Source: Kaistella chaponensis (lineage in GTDB: Bacteria > Bacteroidota > Bacteroidia > Flavobacteriales > Weeksellaceae). Taken from it: a stretch of DNA of 64,000 bases. This document shows, piece after piece, positions 17,358 to 27,321 of the stretch. How positions within the stretch are numbered: the first letter of the stretch is position 1; every line of letters begins with the position of its first letter. The notes under the pieces are model-generated. The model worked only from the letters and a program-made list of their open reading frames with translations, made no database searches and was not told where the DNA came from. The stretch is taken from positions 124,001 through 188,000 of the forward strand of contig NZ_FTOI01000003.1 in the NCBI RefSeq assembly GCF_900156725.1, written 5' to 3'. The translations under genes and the position numbers were made by a program.

Positions 17358-19874
17358 TCAAACTTCAATTTTTAAATTGGCCTTATTTAGCCTTAAAGAA
17401 TTCAGGATAACGGATACAGAACTGAAACTCATCGCCGCAGCTGCAATCATGGGACTCAATAGAATTCCAAAAAAAGGGTAGAGCAAACCTGCTGCAACGG
17501 GGATTCCGACTGTGTTATAAATGAAGGCGAAAAAGAGATTTTCCTTAATGTTTTTGAGGAGTTTTTCACTTAAAATTTTAGCTTTTGCAACCCCTAAAAT
17601 ATCTCCTTTTAAAAGGGTGATTTCTGCGCTTTCGATCGCGACATCGGTTCCGGTACTCATTGCGATTCCAACGTTTGATTGTGCTAAAGCCGGTGCATCA
17701 TTGATTCCATCGCCGGTCATGGCTACAATTTTTCCTTCCGCTTGAAGCCTTTTGATTTCGGCTAATTTATCTTGAGGAAGACAGTTTGCAAAATATTTTT
17801 TAATTCCTAATTCTTTGGCAACGGCTTTCGCAGTGTGTTCGTTATCGCCGGTCATCATTATAACTTCCACCTTATTCATTTGAAGAAATTGAATCGCTTT
17901 TTTTGAACTTTCCTTGATATTATCGGAAAAAATGAGCATTCCTAAAACCCGCGTTCCATTTGCCAAGAAAGAAATGGTTTTCGCGTGGTCTTCATTTTCT
18001 TTTATTTTCTGCTTTAATGAATCGGGAATTGAAATATTATACTGTTGCAAAAGTGCCATGTTTCCTAATAAAACAATTTCATGATCGATCGTTCCTATGA
18101 TTCCTTTCCCAGAAATGTTTTCGAAGTTTTCAACTTTTTCAAAAGTCTCATTTTCTTTTTTAAATTCATTTAAAAGTGCACTGGAAAGTGGATGTTCAGA
18201 ATTTTGGTTCAAGGAAGCTGCCCATTTTAAAACCAAATGTGAATCGATATTTTCTGTTGGGATCACTTCATCCAGTTTTGGTTTTCCTTCTGTCAAAGTT
18301 CCTGTTTTATCGGTAATTAAAACATTCACTTGATGCATGAGTTCAAGTGCTTCTGCATTTTTAATGAGGATTCCATTTTTTGCGCCTTTCGCGATTCCAA
18401 CCGTTAAAGACATCGGAGTTGCCAATCCAAGTGCGCACGGACAGGCTACAATTAAAACCGCAACTGCATTAACCAAGGCGTAAATCAGTGCATTTTCACC
18501 ACCAAAAATTTTCCATGCAATGAATGTTAAAATTGATATTGCAATGACGATTGGAACAAATATTTTTGAAATTTTATCGGCTAATTTTTGAATGGGCGCT
18601 TTGCTGCGACTTGCGTCGTTGACCATTTTTATGATTTGTGAAAGCAATGTTTCATCGCCTACTTTTTCGGCCATCATTAGAAAAGACCCATTTCCGTTGA
18701 TGGTTCCTGCAGTTACTTTCATCCCGAAACTTTTCTCAATGGGAATGGGTTCACCTGTAATCATGCTTTCGTCTACATTTGAGTTTCCTTCGGTAATTTT
18801 TCCGTCAACCGGAATTTTTTCGCCTGGTTTAACCCTTAATAGATCGCCAAGTTTAACATCAGAAAGCGGAACTTTCTTTTCCACATTATCAATGATTACA
18901 TTTGCTTGATCGGGAGTCAGATTCATCAACTCCTGAATTGCTTTTCCGGTTTTTTGATGCGCTCTCGCTTCTAACATTTGACCCATGATCACCAAAGTTA
19001 AAATAACATCTACCGATTCAAAATAGAGCGGAGTTTTTCCACCATGAGAAATTTCGTGCGGCAAAATTCCGGAAAAAAACAGAGCCAATAAGCTAAAGAG
19101 GAAAGCTGCAGCAGAACCTAATGCGATCAGAGAAAACATATTAAGATTCCAGGTTTTAAAAGAAATGAAACCCCTTTTTAGGAGAAACCAGCCCGCATAA
19201 AAAATAACCGGAACAGATAGTATCAATTCAATTATGCCCTGAATTTTATTAGAAAAGGGTATTTCGAACCACATTCCACCCATTGACAATAGGAAAACTG
19301 GAATGGTGAAGACTAAGGCAATTAAAAATTTATTTCTTAAACGTTTGTAGGTTTCATCATCATCCGTATTTTCGCCAATCACCGGAATTTTAACCAGATC
19401 CATTCCGCAAACGGGGCAACCAACATTAGAGTCATAAACTTTATCGCCTTCGCAAAACATGGGACAGTAATATTTTCCTGCATTATTATCGTGGTTGATG
19501 ACCGTATTCTTTGCAGGTTTTTGTGGTGAATGGTGTGTTGATGCATTCACCAAATTCTGAGTAATCTCCTCTAAATGCATGTGACAAACGGGACAACCGA
19601 CATCTGTAGGGTACGTTTTATCGCTTTCACAAAACATGGGACAAAAATACTCGCCTATTTTATGTTCGAAACTTTCGGGTAAATTGGTTTTAGAAAAAGC
19701 CTGTTTTTTGTTTTGATAATCAGCTCTTTCTTCAATGGGAACAAGAAACATGTTGCAAACTGGGCAACGTTTTCCGGGAGTAAAGTATACTTTTTCACCT
19801 TCACATTCCATCGGACAGTAATAAACGGAACTTGGAGAAATTCTTTCAGATGCAGGTAATTGGGTAGGTTTCAT
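17358..19874 (-). CDS. copA: Copper-type P1B ATPase with three N-terminal metal-binding repeats
   Basis: 838-residue heavy-metal exporter of the inner membrane. Instead of the usual HMA domain, residues 18-46, 76-103 and 135-162 hold three copies of a Cys-Pro-Met...Cys-Glu...Cys-Pro-Val-Cys-x-Met unit (YHS-like heavy-metal-binding domain). Then come eight membrane helices, the ion-binding CPC in [12 protein letters not shown], the TGEP actuator motif (TGEPIPIEK), the phosphorylated Asp in DKTGTLTEG, the HP motif in SEHPLSSAL, and [16 protein letters not shown] and the late MxxSS (MSFSSVSV) predict Cu(I). No copper chaperone or regulator lies beside it, so its induction is not visible here. 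Confidence 0.94.
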   Translation of the reverse strand: MKPTQLPASERISPSSVYYCPMECEGEKVYFTPGKRCPVCNMFLVPIEERADYQNKKQAFSKTNLPESFEHKIGEYFCPMFCESDKTYPTDVGCPVCHMHLEEITQNLVNASTHHSPQKPAKNTVINHDNNAGKYYCPMFCEGDKVYDSNVGCPVCGMDLVKIPVIGENTDDDETYKRLRNKFLIALVFTIPVFLLSMGGMWFEIPFSNKIQGIIELILSVPVIFYAGWFLLKRGFISFKTWNLNMFSLIALGSAAAFLFSLLALFFSGILPHEISHGGKTPLYFESVDVILTLVIMGQMLEARAHQKTGKAIQELMNLTPDQANVIIDNVEKKVPLSDVKLGDLLRVKPGEKIPVDGKITEGNSNVDESMITGEPIPIEKSFGMKVTAGTINGNGSFLMMAEKVGDETLLSQIIKMVNDASRSKAPIQKLADKISKIFVPIVIAISILTFIAWKIFGGENALIYALVNAVAVLIVACPCALGLATPMSLTVGIAKGAKNGILIKNAEALELMHQVNVLITDKTGTLTEGKPKLDEVIPTENIDSHLVLKWAASLNQNSEHPLSSALLNEFKKENETFEKVENFENISGKGIIGTIDHEIVLLGNMALLQQYNISIPDSLKQKIKENEDHAKTISFLANGTRVLGMLIFSDNIKESSKKAIQFLQMNKVEVIMMTGDNEHTAKAVAKELGIKKYFANCLPQDKLAEIKRLQAEGKIVAMTGDGINDAPALAQSNVGIAMSTGTDVAIESAEITLLKGDILGVAKAKILSEKLLKNIKENLFFAFIYNTVGIPVAAGLLYPFFGILLSPMIAAAAMSFSSVSVILNSLRLNKANLKIEV

Positions 19875-20072
19875 GCGGTAGATTTAAGTCCAACTTTCGA
19901 GCTTTTTCGTTGGACGATATTAATAAGAGAAGGAAGTTTGTTATAAAATTTAGAATCAGGTTGATTTCGACATAATATCTTTAAAATTAATAATGATCGA
20001 GAGCGATGTGGTTTTAATTTTTCAATTCTAAAGTGTTCATTGCAACAATACAACGATCACAAACCCTTATTA

Positions 20073-20480
20073 TTAATGGAGATCGTCATCTAAATTTTTT
20101 AATCGATCGGTTATAAATTCAATTTGTGTTTTGCCATGTTCGGTGGGTTTACCATCATGATCTACGCCAACAAAAACAATTTTATCAATCGTGATGATCG
20201 TTTGCCGAGTCATCATGTTCCGCACATTGCACGCTAATGTAATCGAAGTTCTACCAAAAGCAATCGCTTCAATTCCAATTTCGATGATGTCTCCTTGTCT
20301 TGCAGAACTTACAAAATTGATTTCTGAAATAAATTTAGTCACACATCGCGGCGTTTCTAACTGAATAATTGCGTAAAGAGCTGACTCTTCGTCGATCCAT
20401 TGCAGTAATTTGCCTCCAAAAAGGGTTTGGTTGGGATTTAAATCTTCAGGTTTGATCCATTTTCGGGTATGATAATTCAT
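20073..20480 (-). CDS. Acyl-CoA thioesterase (hotdog fold, YciA-like)
   Basis: 135 residues, single hotdog domain. Recognised pattern: the N-terminal LNPNQTLFGGKLLQWIDEESA (N...T.FGG.LL.WID), where the Asp is the usual catalytic acid; then FVSSARQGDIIEI and FGRTSITLACNV. These enzymes hydrolyse acyl-CoA thioesters in the cytoplasm; the chain length cannot be told. It lies 12 bases downstream of yaaA and may be cotranscribed with it. Confidence 0.9.
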   Translation of the reverse strand: MNYHTRKWIKPEDLNPNQTLFGGKLLQWIDEESALYAIIQLETPRCVTKFISEINFVSSARQGDIIEIGIEAIAFGRTSITLACNVRNMMTRQTIITIDKIVFVGVDHDGKPTEHGKTQIEFITDRLKNLDDDLH

Positions 20481-20492
20481 TTCAATTGTAAT

Positions 20493-21251
20493 TTATCTTG
20501 TAAAAACAAGTTTTGTTTGGGTTGATAATTCTTCGTCTATTAAATAGTTTTCCAGATTAAATCCTTTTACTTCATTAAGTGTTTTAACTTGGTTTTGAGC
20601 ACAATATCGAGCAACTAAACCTCGTGCATGTTTGGAATAAACAACGATGGTCTTCAATTTTCCTTCTTTATAATTAAAGAATTCAAAATCGATCACTGGA
20701 ACTTTAATTTTAGTTTTGTCAATGACTTTGAAATATTCCTTACTTGCCAAATTGAGAACGACATCTTTTGCACTTAATTCACTGTTGAGCTGCTCTGTAA
20801 TCTTATCGGTCCAGAAATCGTAAAGGTTTTTATAATCATCAAATTGAAATTTGCGTCCCATTTCTAATCGGTAAAGCATGATTCGGTCTGAAGGTTTCAA
20901 CAATCCATATAATCCGGAAAGCATTCGGTAATTTTTCTGCAGATATTTGATTGATTTTTCATCTAATGATTTTGCATCTAACGCTCGGTAAACTTCGCCA
21001 CTAAAAGCCATTAAAGCCGGTGCAGATTCGTTTGACTTAGGATTTGCTTTCCAATTTTGATTTCTTTCCCAATTTTCATCGGCCAGCTTCGGAGAAATTT
21101 CCATGAGTTCTGACAAATATTTCGACGATTTTGTTTTTAGCGAATTCTGAATCATTTCTGCCTGCTCAATAAAATGGGGGACCGTTGTTTTCAGAAAAGC
21201 ATTGGATTGCTCAATATTCATAAGTTTTGCAGGAGAAGTAAGTATTTTCAT
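20493..21251 (-). CDS. yaaA: Peroxide stress protein YaaA
   Basis: 252 residues, full length for YaaA (DUF328), a cytoplasmic protein that lowers free iron during hydrogen-peroxide stress in E. coli. Signature segments: MKILTSPAKLM at the start, ALMAFSGEVYRALDA, LSGLYGLLKPSDRIMLYRLEMG, NLASKEYFKVID and VVYSKHARGLVARY. Followed closely by the thioesterase gene. Confidence 0.94.
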   Translation of the reverse strand: MKILTSPAKLMNIEQSNAFLKTTVPHFIEQAEMIQNSLKTKSSKYLSELMEISPKLADENWERNQNWKANPKSNESAPALMAFSGEVYRALDAKSLDEKSIKYLQKNYRMLSGLYGLLKPSDRIMLYRLEMGRKFQFDDYKNLYDFWTDKITEQLNSELSAKDVVLNLASKEYFKVIDKTKIKVPVIDFEFFNYKEGKLKTIVVYSKHARGLVARYCAQNQVKTLNEVKGFNLENYLIDEELSTQTKLVFTR

Positions 21252-21371
21252 TTGAAGAAGACTGTTGCGTTTGTTGTAAATTGGTCGTATTTCAGAAGCT
21301 ATAATTTTATTTCGACGGGAAATAAATTCTTGTTTGTGTATCCGATTAAGGTTGAAATAAAGCGAATAATT

Positions 21372-21983
21372 TTAAATTTCCCCTTTACCCTGACGTAGAA
21401 TTTCGGGTTCACCACTGGTGAGATCTACAATCGTAGAGGGTACATTGTCGCCATAGCCGCAATCGATAACGATATCGACTAAATTATTGTATTTCTCCGC
21501 AATTAATTCGGGATCGGTAGAGTATTCGATCACGTCATCATCATCTTTGATGGAGGTAGATGCGATTGGATGACCTAATTTTTCGACAATAAGTTGTGGG
21601 ATATGATGATCAGGAACACGAATTCCGACGGTTTTTTTACCTTTATAAGCGAGCGGTAAACTTTTACTGGCTTCCAAAATAAAAGTAAACGGACCAGGAA
21701 TATTATTTTTCAAAAGTCGAAAAATACTGGTGTCAATTGGTTTTGTAAATTGTGATAGATGGCTTAAATCATTGCAGATAATTGAAAAATGGGCTTTTTC
21801 TAACTTCACTTTTTTTATTTGCGCTAACTTTTCCATCGCCCGAATGTCAAAAATATTACAACCTAACGCATAAACGGTGTCGGAAGGATAAATAATAATG
21901 CCGCCATTTTTAAGGGTGCGAACTACCTCATCTAGAAGGTTTTCCTGCGGATTATCGGGATAAATTTTCAGAATTTTTGCCAT
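21372..21983 (-). CDS. Sua5/YciO/YrdC family L-threonylcarbamoyladenylate synthase
   Basis: 203 residues from the second Met (MAKILKIYPDNP); a Met two codons upstream is also available. The YrdC fold is shown by LKNGGIIIYPSDTVYALGCN, where the Sua5 KxR... region binds ATP, followed by KKVKLEKAHFSIICNDLSHLSQF, PGPFTFILEAS, VGIRVPDHHI and PSTIVDLT. It makes threonylcarbamoyl-AMP for the t6A37 modification of tRNA. Several paralogues (YciO type) exist, so the exact duty is uncertain. Confidence 0.88.
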   Translation of the reverse strand: MAKILKIYPDNPQENLLDEVVRTLKNGGIIIYPSDTVYALGCNIFDIRAMEKLAQIKKVKLEKAHFSIICNDLSHLSQFTKPIDTSIFRLLKNNIPGPFTFILEASKSLPLAYKGKKTVGIRVPDHHIPQLIVEKLGHPIASTSIKDDDDVIEYSTDPELIAEKYNNLVDIVIDCGYGDNVPSTIVDLTSGEPEILRQGKGEI

Positions 21984-22030
21984 ATACAAATTTAGTAAAA
22001 ATAGATTTATAAATTATTTTCGAATAAAAT

Positions 22031-22060
22031 TTGGAAGTTTACATAATAGTTGTATATTTG
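22031..22060 (+). promoter_or_regulatory. Consensus promoter for tRNA-fMet
   Basis: TTG at 22031-22033, exactly 19 bases, then TATATTTG at 22053-22060: a near-perfect Bacteroidota sigma-ABfr promoter, 11 bases upstream of the mature tRNA. Confidence 0.85.
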
Positions 22061-22071
22061 CACCACAATAA

Positions 22072-22144
<73 letters not shown>

Positions 22145-22150
22145 CTAAGT

Positions 22151-22178
22151 AAAGAGAATCATTAATTTGGTTCTCTTT
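22151..22178 (+). terminator. Terminator of tRNA-fMet
   Basis: AAAGAGAA pairs with TTCTCTTT across 12 bases, extended by C-G and T-G pairs, followed by TTT; it lies seven bases after the tRNA. Confidence 0.85.
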
Positions 22179-22521
22179 TTTTGTGGGGTAATTTCTTGTG
22201 TTGGTGAGGGTTTTTGGGGGATTTTCTAAGATTCTCTTATTTTTAAATTATTTCTCTATCATCTCTACAACTAGCAAAAAAAGGCATACAATTAGGTAAC
22301 CCATTTATTCATTTGGTAACCCATTCTAAACCCTACAAAAATGAAAATTCTATTCTCTCTCTTTAAACCAGACATTTAAAATTTGCTTAAATTTTATACT
22401 CTTTTAAAAATGGTGGTTTTTTGTTTTGAAATAATTTTTATCCAGCAAGATGCTAAGAGTGGCATTTTAATATTTTCCGAAATATCACCGTAGTTTCTTA
22501 CTTTTGGCTAACATTTTTATT
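22179..22521. other. 343-base gap with no gene
   Basis: AT-rich sequence without a credible reading frame on either strand. A -7-like TACTTTTG lies at 22499-22506, 15 bases before the patatin ATG, but no TTG is found at the matching -33 distance. Confidence 0.5.
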
Positions 22522-23295
22522 ATGGAAAAATATAATTTAGGATTGGTTCTTTCTGGTGGTGGTACAAAAGGCGTTGCTCATGCAGGTGTATTGACTTTTT
22601 TAGCCGAGAAAAACATCAAAGCAGATGTATTGGCTTGCTGCAGCGCCGGTTCAATTGTAGGTGCTTTGTATGGCGTTGGAAAGTCTGGAGAAGATATTTT
22701 AGATTTTTTTAAATCGGTCTATTTCTTTAACTGGAGGCATTTCGCTTTCAATAAACCGGGATTGGTTTCCTCTACGATTTTTTCCAATTATCTGTATCCT
22801 ATTTTTAATGATATGACGATCGGTGAACTTGATATTAATTTGAAAATTATTGCTACAGAACTGGTTTCCGGCGAGCAAAAAATATTTGAAGGAAAAGACA
22901 AAATAGTAGATGCGGTGATTGCTTCCTGTTCGATCCCAGGAATTACGGTTCCTTATATTGTTGGTAATGAAATGTATAGTGATGGCGGTGTTCTCAATAA
23001 TTTTCCTGCAGATATTATTTATAAGGATTGTAAAAAACTAATTGGAGTCTATGTTTCGCCCCCACAAGATGTTGAACTTGTAGATCTGAACACTATAAAA
23101 TCAGTGACCACAAGAGCTTATGAATTAATGTCTCATCGAACAGAAATTTACAAATTTTCTTACTGCGACTGGGTCATTACTTCTAAAAAATTAGCGAATT
23201 ATGGCACTTTCGAAAGAAAAGCCAACCGACTCGAAGAAATCTTCGACATCGGTTATAATGCTGCAAAAGATTCTTACGAAAGATTTGCGCGTTAA
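22522..23295 (+). CDS. Patatin-like phospholipase
   Basis: 257 residues from the ATG at 22522 (MEKYNLGLVL); the frame is open back to a TTG at 22504. Patatin features: oxyanion loop SGGGTKG (residues 11-17), nucleophile elbow CCSAGS with Ser41, and catalytic Asp154 in YSDGGVLNN. The first Gly of the G-x-S-x-G elbow is replaced by Cys40... CSAGS, a tolerated but less common form. The enzyme would act as a cytoplasmic lipid acyl hydrolase. It converges with dgkA, overlapping by four bases. Confidence 0.9.
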   Translation: MEKYNLGLVLSGGGTKGVAHAGVLTFLAEKNIKADVLACCSAGSIVGALYGVGKSGEDILDFFKSVYFFNWRHFAFNKPGLVSSTIFSNYLYPIFNDMTIGELDINLKIIATELVSGEQKIFEGKDKIVDAVIASCSIPGITVPYIVGNEMYSDGGVLNNFPADIIYKDCKKLIGVYVSPPQDVELVDLNTIKSVTTRAYELMSHRTEIYKFSYCDWVITSKKLANYGTFERKANRLEEIFDIGYNAAKDSYERFAR

Positions 23296-23645
23296 AAAAT
23301 ATATTTCCAGTACACTAAAATTCCGGTGCAGATTGCCGCGAAAGCCATTAAAACAACTGCTCCTGCTGCAATGTCTTTAATGATTTTGATGCGTTCGTCA
23401 AACTCAGGTTGTATAACATCGCATATTTTTTCAACTGCGGTATTTAAAATTTCAGAACTTAAAACTGCAAAACTGACGATTAAAATTAAAGCGGTATCTG
23501 TTGGATTTAATTTCAAAAAAACGATCAAGAAAAGATTCGCGATCAGTCCCAAAATTTCCAACTGAAAATTTCTTTCAGATTTCAACATCCAAAAAACACC
23601 ATTAACTGAGTTTAAAAAGCTTTTGTAGAACGGAGGTTTTCTCAT
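23292..23645 (-). CDS. dgkA: Diacylglycerol/undecaprenol kinase
   Basis: 117 residues with three transmembrane helices, matching the DgkA/UdpK family. Active-site pattern: SVNGVFWMLKSERNFQLEILG near the start and SSEILNTAVEKICD then KIIKDIAAGAVVL (E-x-x-x-A-A/V... and KD.AA.AV). It phosphorylates undecaprenol or diacylglycerol in the inner membrane for lipid recycling. One base separates it from the upstream M28 peptidase gene. Confidence 0.93.
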   Translation of the reverse strand: MRKPPFYKSFLNSVNGVFWMLKSERNFQLEILGLIANLFLIVFLKLNPTDTALILIVSFAVLSSEILNTAVEKICDVIQPEFDERIKIIKDIAAGAVVLMAFAAICTGILVYWKYIF

Positions 23646-25010
23646 TTACCAGCTTTTATCGATCATGTAAAGTAATTGTCCCATCGTCACTGCGCCCAAA
23701 AGTAATTCCCGGCGATTCACTTTTTCAAAGGTATCCTCATCGGAATGATGAATATCAAAATAGCGTTGTGAATCTGGAACGAGTTCTGCCACTGGAACAT
23801 CTAAATCATGCAGTGGTTCAACATCGGTTCCGGCATATTGCATCTCAAAATTGTAAACGCCATAAGGTAAAAATAGATTTTTCCAGGATTGAATTTGGGC
23901 TCTTTTTTCAGCACTCATCACAAAAGCAACTCCACGTGGTGTAAATCCACCTCCATCACTTTCGATGGCAAATAAGTGTTTTTCGTTGTTTTTCTTCACG
24001 TTTTCGGCGTATTGATTTCCCCCTTTTACGCCATTCTCTTCATTGGCAAAACAAATTACACGAATGGTGTGGTTGTTTTTCAAACCCATTTTTTTGAAAG
24101 CTCTCAAAATTTCGATACTTTGCACGATTCCTGCACCGTCATCTTGCGCACCTTCGCCAACATCCCAGGAATCTAAATGACCGCCAACTGCGATAACGCT
24201 ATTATCAATCTTACCGGTGATCTCACCAATCACAGAATGGGACCGTTTTTCGCCTTTCATCGCACAATTGGAATTCAGTTTTGCAAATACTTTTTGGGAT
24301 TTCAAAGCTTTCTCCAATTCATCGGCACTTTTAGGCCCAATCGCAACTGCCGCGATTTTGAAAGTGTCATCGGTATCATATTTCATCATTCCAGTGTGCG
24401 GAACATCGTCTAACGCGGAAGAAAGTGAACGGATAATCACGGCTTTTGCACCTCTTTTTCCAGCCCAGGAAGCTGCATTTCTTCTGTATTTTCCGGCATC
24501 GCCATAAGCTTGTCCAGTGTTGATAAATTTTTGGTTAAAAGCGTAATTGAAGAATACAATCTTTCCTTTTATCTCTTCATCCGAGAGTTTATCGAAATCT
24601 TCTTTACTTTTTGCAAATATAATTTCTGCTTCTACATTTTTCCCTTTCGTCCCTTCAGAATTACCGAGAGAAAGCATTCGTATTGATTTCCATTTTCCGG
24701 ATTGATCTTTAATCTGAAGTGATTCTTTTCCGCGTTCCCAAACCGGAACCATCACTTCCTCCATCCAGACTTTATCTGCACCGGCTTCTTTTAATTTTAA
24801 AACTGCCCAATTTGTAGCTTTTTCATAAGCTGCAGAACCACTTAATCGGTGACCAATGTTTTTGGTTAAATCATGCAAATTTTTATAAGCAGTTCCATTC
24901 ACCAATATTTCATCGGCGATATTTCTGAATTGTAAGGAATCTTGTTTGCTTTGGGAAAATAAAATTCCGCCCAAAAAGAGCGGAAGTATTTTTATTGTAG
25001 AATATTTCAT
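23646..25010 (-). CDS. Secreted M28 family metallopeptidase
   Basis: 454 residues, signal peptide to about residue 19 (LGGILFSQS). A PA-type insert (residues about 115-240) precedes the M28 catalytic domain. Zinc ligands and catalytic acids are recognisable: VGGHLDSWDVGEGAQDD (His and Asp), FANEENGVKGG (Glu pair) and AIESDGGG, with the last His in IHHSDEDTFEK. Family members are zinc aminopeptidases or carboxypeptidases working outside the cytoplasm. A -7-like CAAATTTA (minus TAAATTTG) lies at 25033-25040, 22 bases before the start. dgkA follows without a gap. Confidence 0.93.
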   Translation of the reverse strand: MKYSTIKILPLFLGGILFSQSKQDSLQFRNIADEILVNGTAYKNLHDLTKNIGHRLSGSAAYEKATNWAVLKLKEAGADKVWMEEVMVPVWERGKESLQIKDQSGKWKSIRMLSLGNSEGTKGKNVEAEIIFAKSKEDFDKLSDEEIKGKIVFFNYAFNQKFINTGQAYGDAGKYRRNAASWAGKRGAKAVIIRSLSSALDDVPHTGMMKYDTDDTFKIAAVAIGPKSADELEKALKSQKVFAKLNSNCAMKGEKRSHSVIGEITGKIDNSVIAVGGHLDSWDVGEGAQDDGAGIVQSIEILRAFKKMGLKNNHTIRVICFANEENGVKGGNQYAENVKKNNEKHLFAIESDGGGFTPRGVAFVMSAEKRAQIQSWKNLFLPYGVYNFEMQYAGTDVEPLHDLDVPVAELVPDSQRYFDIHHSDEDTFEKVNRRELLLGAVTMGQLLYMIDKSW

Positions 25011-25067
25011 AGGGTATCAATATTGAGAGACCCAAATTTAAAAAAAAATTATTTACAAAAAATTAAA

Positions 25068-26312
25068 TTATTGCTTCATATCGTACATAATTAAAGCGGT
25101 TACCAGTTTTGGTTCAATATAAGTGCATTTTGGTGGCATCACTATTTTATGGTCGGAAACTTTTAATAAATCATTAAAACTTACGGGAAAAATTCCAAAT
25201 CCTACTTTATATTTTCCGGAATCTACTTTTTCTTTTAAGCTTTGAATTCCTTCGACAGTAGAATTTCCTTTGCAGTACGTAATTTTATCGGTTGTTTTAG
25301 GATCTGCAATACCCAAAATATCTTTGATAACAAACTCTTCCAAAAGGGAATGATCCAGATCATTCACATTGCTTTGTTTGTTTCGCAATTCATGTTTCAC
25401 GTGAAGGGAGTAAAATTTTCCACCCAAATACATCGAAATGTGGAATTTTTGACTAGGGTAATACGGAATTTCTCCTTTTTCATGAACCAAGAAGTTTTGT
25501 TCTATTTTCTTTAAAAACTCCTCGTCTGTAAGACCATTCAAATCCTCTAAAAGTCTGTTGTAATCGTGAATTTTGATGGACTGATTCGACACGATAAAGC
25601 TGAACACATAATTGTAGTGTTCTGTTCCATTGTGTTTTTTGTTTTTATCCTGAAGGTTTTTTGCATTCAAAGCGGTAGAACCGATTCGGTGATGCCCATC
25701 TGCAATGTAAAATGAATCAATCTGCTCGATGACATCTTTTAATTCTTTCATTTTCAAACGATTATCAATTCTCCAAATTTTGTGGCGAGTTCCTTGATCA
25801 TCTAAATAATTAAGAATGGGAACATTTTTCTCCTCATGATTCATGAGCAATTCCACCTTCGGATTTGCGATATAAGTGAGCAAGACAGGTTCTGCCTGAA
25901 TGTTTACTTTTTCTAAATAGTAGGCGAGCTTTTCTTTTTTATGAGTAAGGGTAGATTCATGTTTTTTTATCTTATCATTTCGGAAATCATCAACACTTAC
26001 CAAGCCTAAAAGTCCACGAAATACGGATTTATTGGGTAAAAACTGCTCATACAAATAATAAGCGGAAGAATCCTGCACGATTACTTTATCATGAAGCAAT
26101 TCTTCAAAATTGGTTCTAATTTTCCGAAGATTTCGATCTACATCTTTCGATTTACTCACTACATATGGTTTTATCATCTGAATGTATGATGATTCCATTT
26201 GGGCTTTTTTATTGATCTCTTCTTGAGAAAAATTATCTAAAGGATGAGTGGGAAAAGTTTCAACAAAGTCTTCACTTGGTCGAACTCCCCGAAAAGGTTT
26301 GAAAATAGGCAT
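25068..26312 (-). CDS. DUF1015 domain protein, serine-operon associated
   Basis: 414 residues from the ATG at 26312 (MPIFKPFRGVRPSED); the frame continues upstream into serA without a good start. Family marks: FKPFRGVRP at the N-terminus, the strongly conserved FYIADGHHRIGSTAL with DGHHR at residues 205-209, and the C-terminal PPKCTYIEPKLVTALIMYD. DUF1015 often sits beside serA and serC, as here. The DGHHR motif resembles the ParB/SerK fold of free-serine kinases, so a role in serine metabolism or its control is an inference. The start lies 8 bases before the serA stop, so the reading frames overlap. Confidence 0.9.
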   Translation of the reverse strand: MPIFKPFRGVRPSEDFVETFPTHPLDNFSQEEINKKAQMESSYIQMIKPYVVSKSKDVDRNLRKIRTNFEELLHDKVIVQDSSAYYLYEQFLPNKSVFRGLLGLVSVDDFRNDKIKKHESTLTHKKEKLAYYLEKVNIQAEPVLLTYIANPKVELLMNHEEKNVPILNYLDDQGTRHKIWRIDNRLKMKELKDVIEQIDSFYIADGHHRIGSTALNAKNLQDKNKKHNGTEHYNYVFSFIVSNQSIKIHDYNRLLEDLNGLTDEEFLKKIEQNFLVHEKGEIPYYPSQKFHISMYLGGKFYSLHVKHELRNKQSNVNDLDHSLLEEFVIKDILGIADPKTTDKITYCKGNSTVEGIQSLKEKVDSGKYKVGFGIFPVSFNDLLKVSDHKIVMPPKCTYIEPKLVTALIMYDMKQ

Positions 26313-26319
26313 GTTCTTT

Positions 26320-27279
26320 CTATAATTTCGTTTTGATTGCAATAATTTGGTTGGCCAGTTCGGTACCGATTTTTTCCTGAGCATCTAATGTATTTCCCCC
26401 TAAATGCGGAGAAAGCGATAGATTTGGATTCATTAGAAGAGGAAGTTCGGGACTAGGTTCATTTTCAAAAACATCTAATGCAGCACCCGCTACTTTGCCA
26501 GATTCAATCGCCTTTAAAAGTTCAACTTCATTGAGAACGCCACCTCTTGCTGTATTTACAATAAATATACCGTCTTGCATCTTTTCAAATTGGGGTGCAT
26601 CTATGATATATTCTGTGGTTTTTGGCGTGTTGATGCTAATAAATTGGGTGTCCTTCAAAAATTCGTCCCAATCTTGTGTAGACGTTATGTCAAAATTGAT
26701 GGATTGCCCGTCGAAAAAGTTTACTGAGATTTTCTCAGTTTTCGGTTTTCTGGTCAAAACTTTAACCTTCATTCCTAAAGAAATACCTATTTTGATGACT
26801 TCTTTTCCAATTTCACCAAAACCGATTACTCCCAGATTTTTACCTTCCAGTTCATGCGCTTTGGAAAAAGATTTTTTCATCGCGGAGAAATGAGTGTCGC
26901 CTTCTAATGGCATTAATCTGTTGGATTCATGCAGAAATCTTGCTAAAGAGAAAAAGTGCGCAAAAACCATTTCGGCTACTGATCTTGATGATGCGTTTGG
27001 TGTATTGATTACATAAAGACCTTTTTCGATGGCGTATTCAACATCAATGTTATCCATTCCAACGCCGCCTCGTCCAATAATTTTTAAGCTTGAACAAGCA
27101 TCGATGATATCTTTTCTAACTTTGGTAGCGCTTCTTACTAATAGAACATCAATTTTATTCTCGTTAATGAAATCGATAAGCTGCTCCTGTGAAACTTTGG
27201 CTTCTACAAATTCGATTCCCGCTTCTAATAAAGCATTTTTCCCTGATTCTGAAATTCCGTCGTTTGCTAAAACTTTCAT
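26320..27279 (-). CDS. serA: D-3-phosphoglycerate dehydrogenase
   Basis: 319 residues, the short form without an ACT or ASB regulatory domain. NAD-binding [12 protein letters not shown] (about residue 148), substrate-binding Arg in [11 protein letters not shown], the catalytic His in LSPHLGGNT and the TP-rich [15 protein letters not shown] loop are all present. It catalyses the first step of serine synthesis. Lacking ACT, it is probably not serine-inhibited. It lies 42 bases after serC and just ahead of DUF1015. Confidence 0.94.
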   Translation of the reverse strand: MKVLANDGISESGKNALLEAGIEFVEAKVSQEQLIDFINENKIDVLLVRSATKVRKDIIDACSSLKIIGRGGVGMDNIDVEYAIEKGLYVINTPNASSRSVAEMVFAHFFSLARFLHESNRLMPLEGDTHFSAMKKSFSKAHELEGKNLGVIGFGEIGKEVIKIGISLGMKVKVLTRKPKTEKISVNFFDGQSINFDITSTQDWDEFLKDTQFISINTPKTTEYIIDAPQFEKMQDGIFIVNTARGGVLNEVELLKAIESGKVAGAALDVFENEPSPELPLLMNPNLSLSPHLGGNTLDAQEKIGTELANQIIAIKTKL

Positions 27280-27321
27280 ATTTTCTAATTAATCGCCTTT
27301 AAAAATAATTTTTTAAATCGG

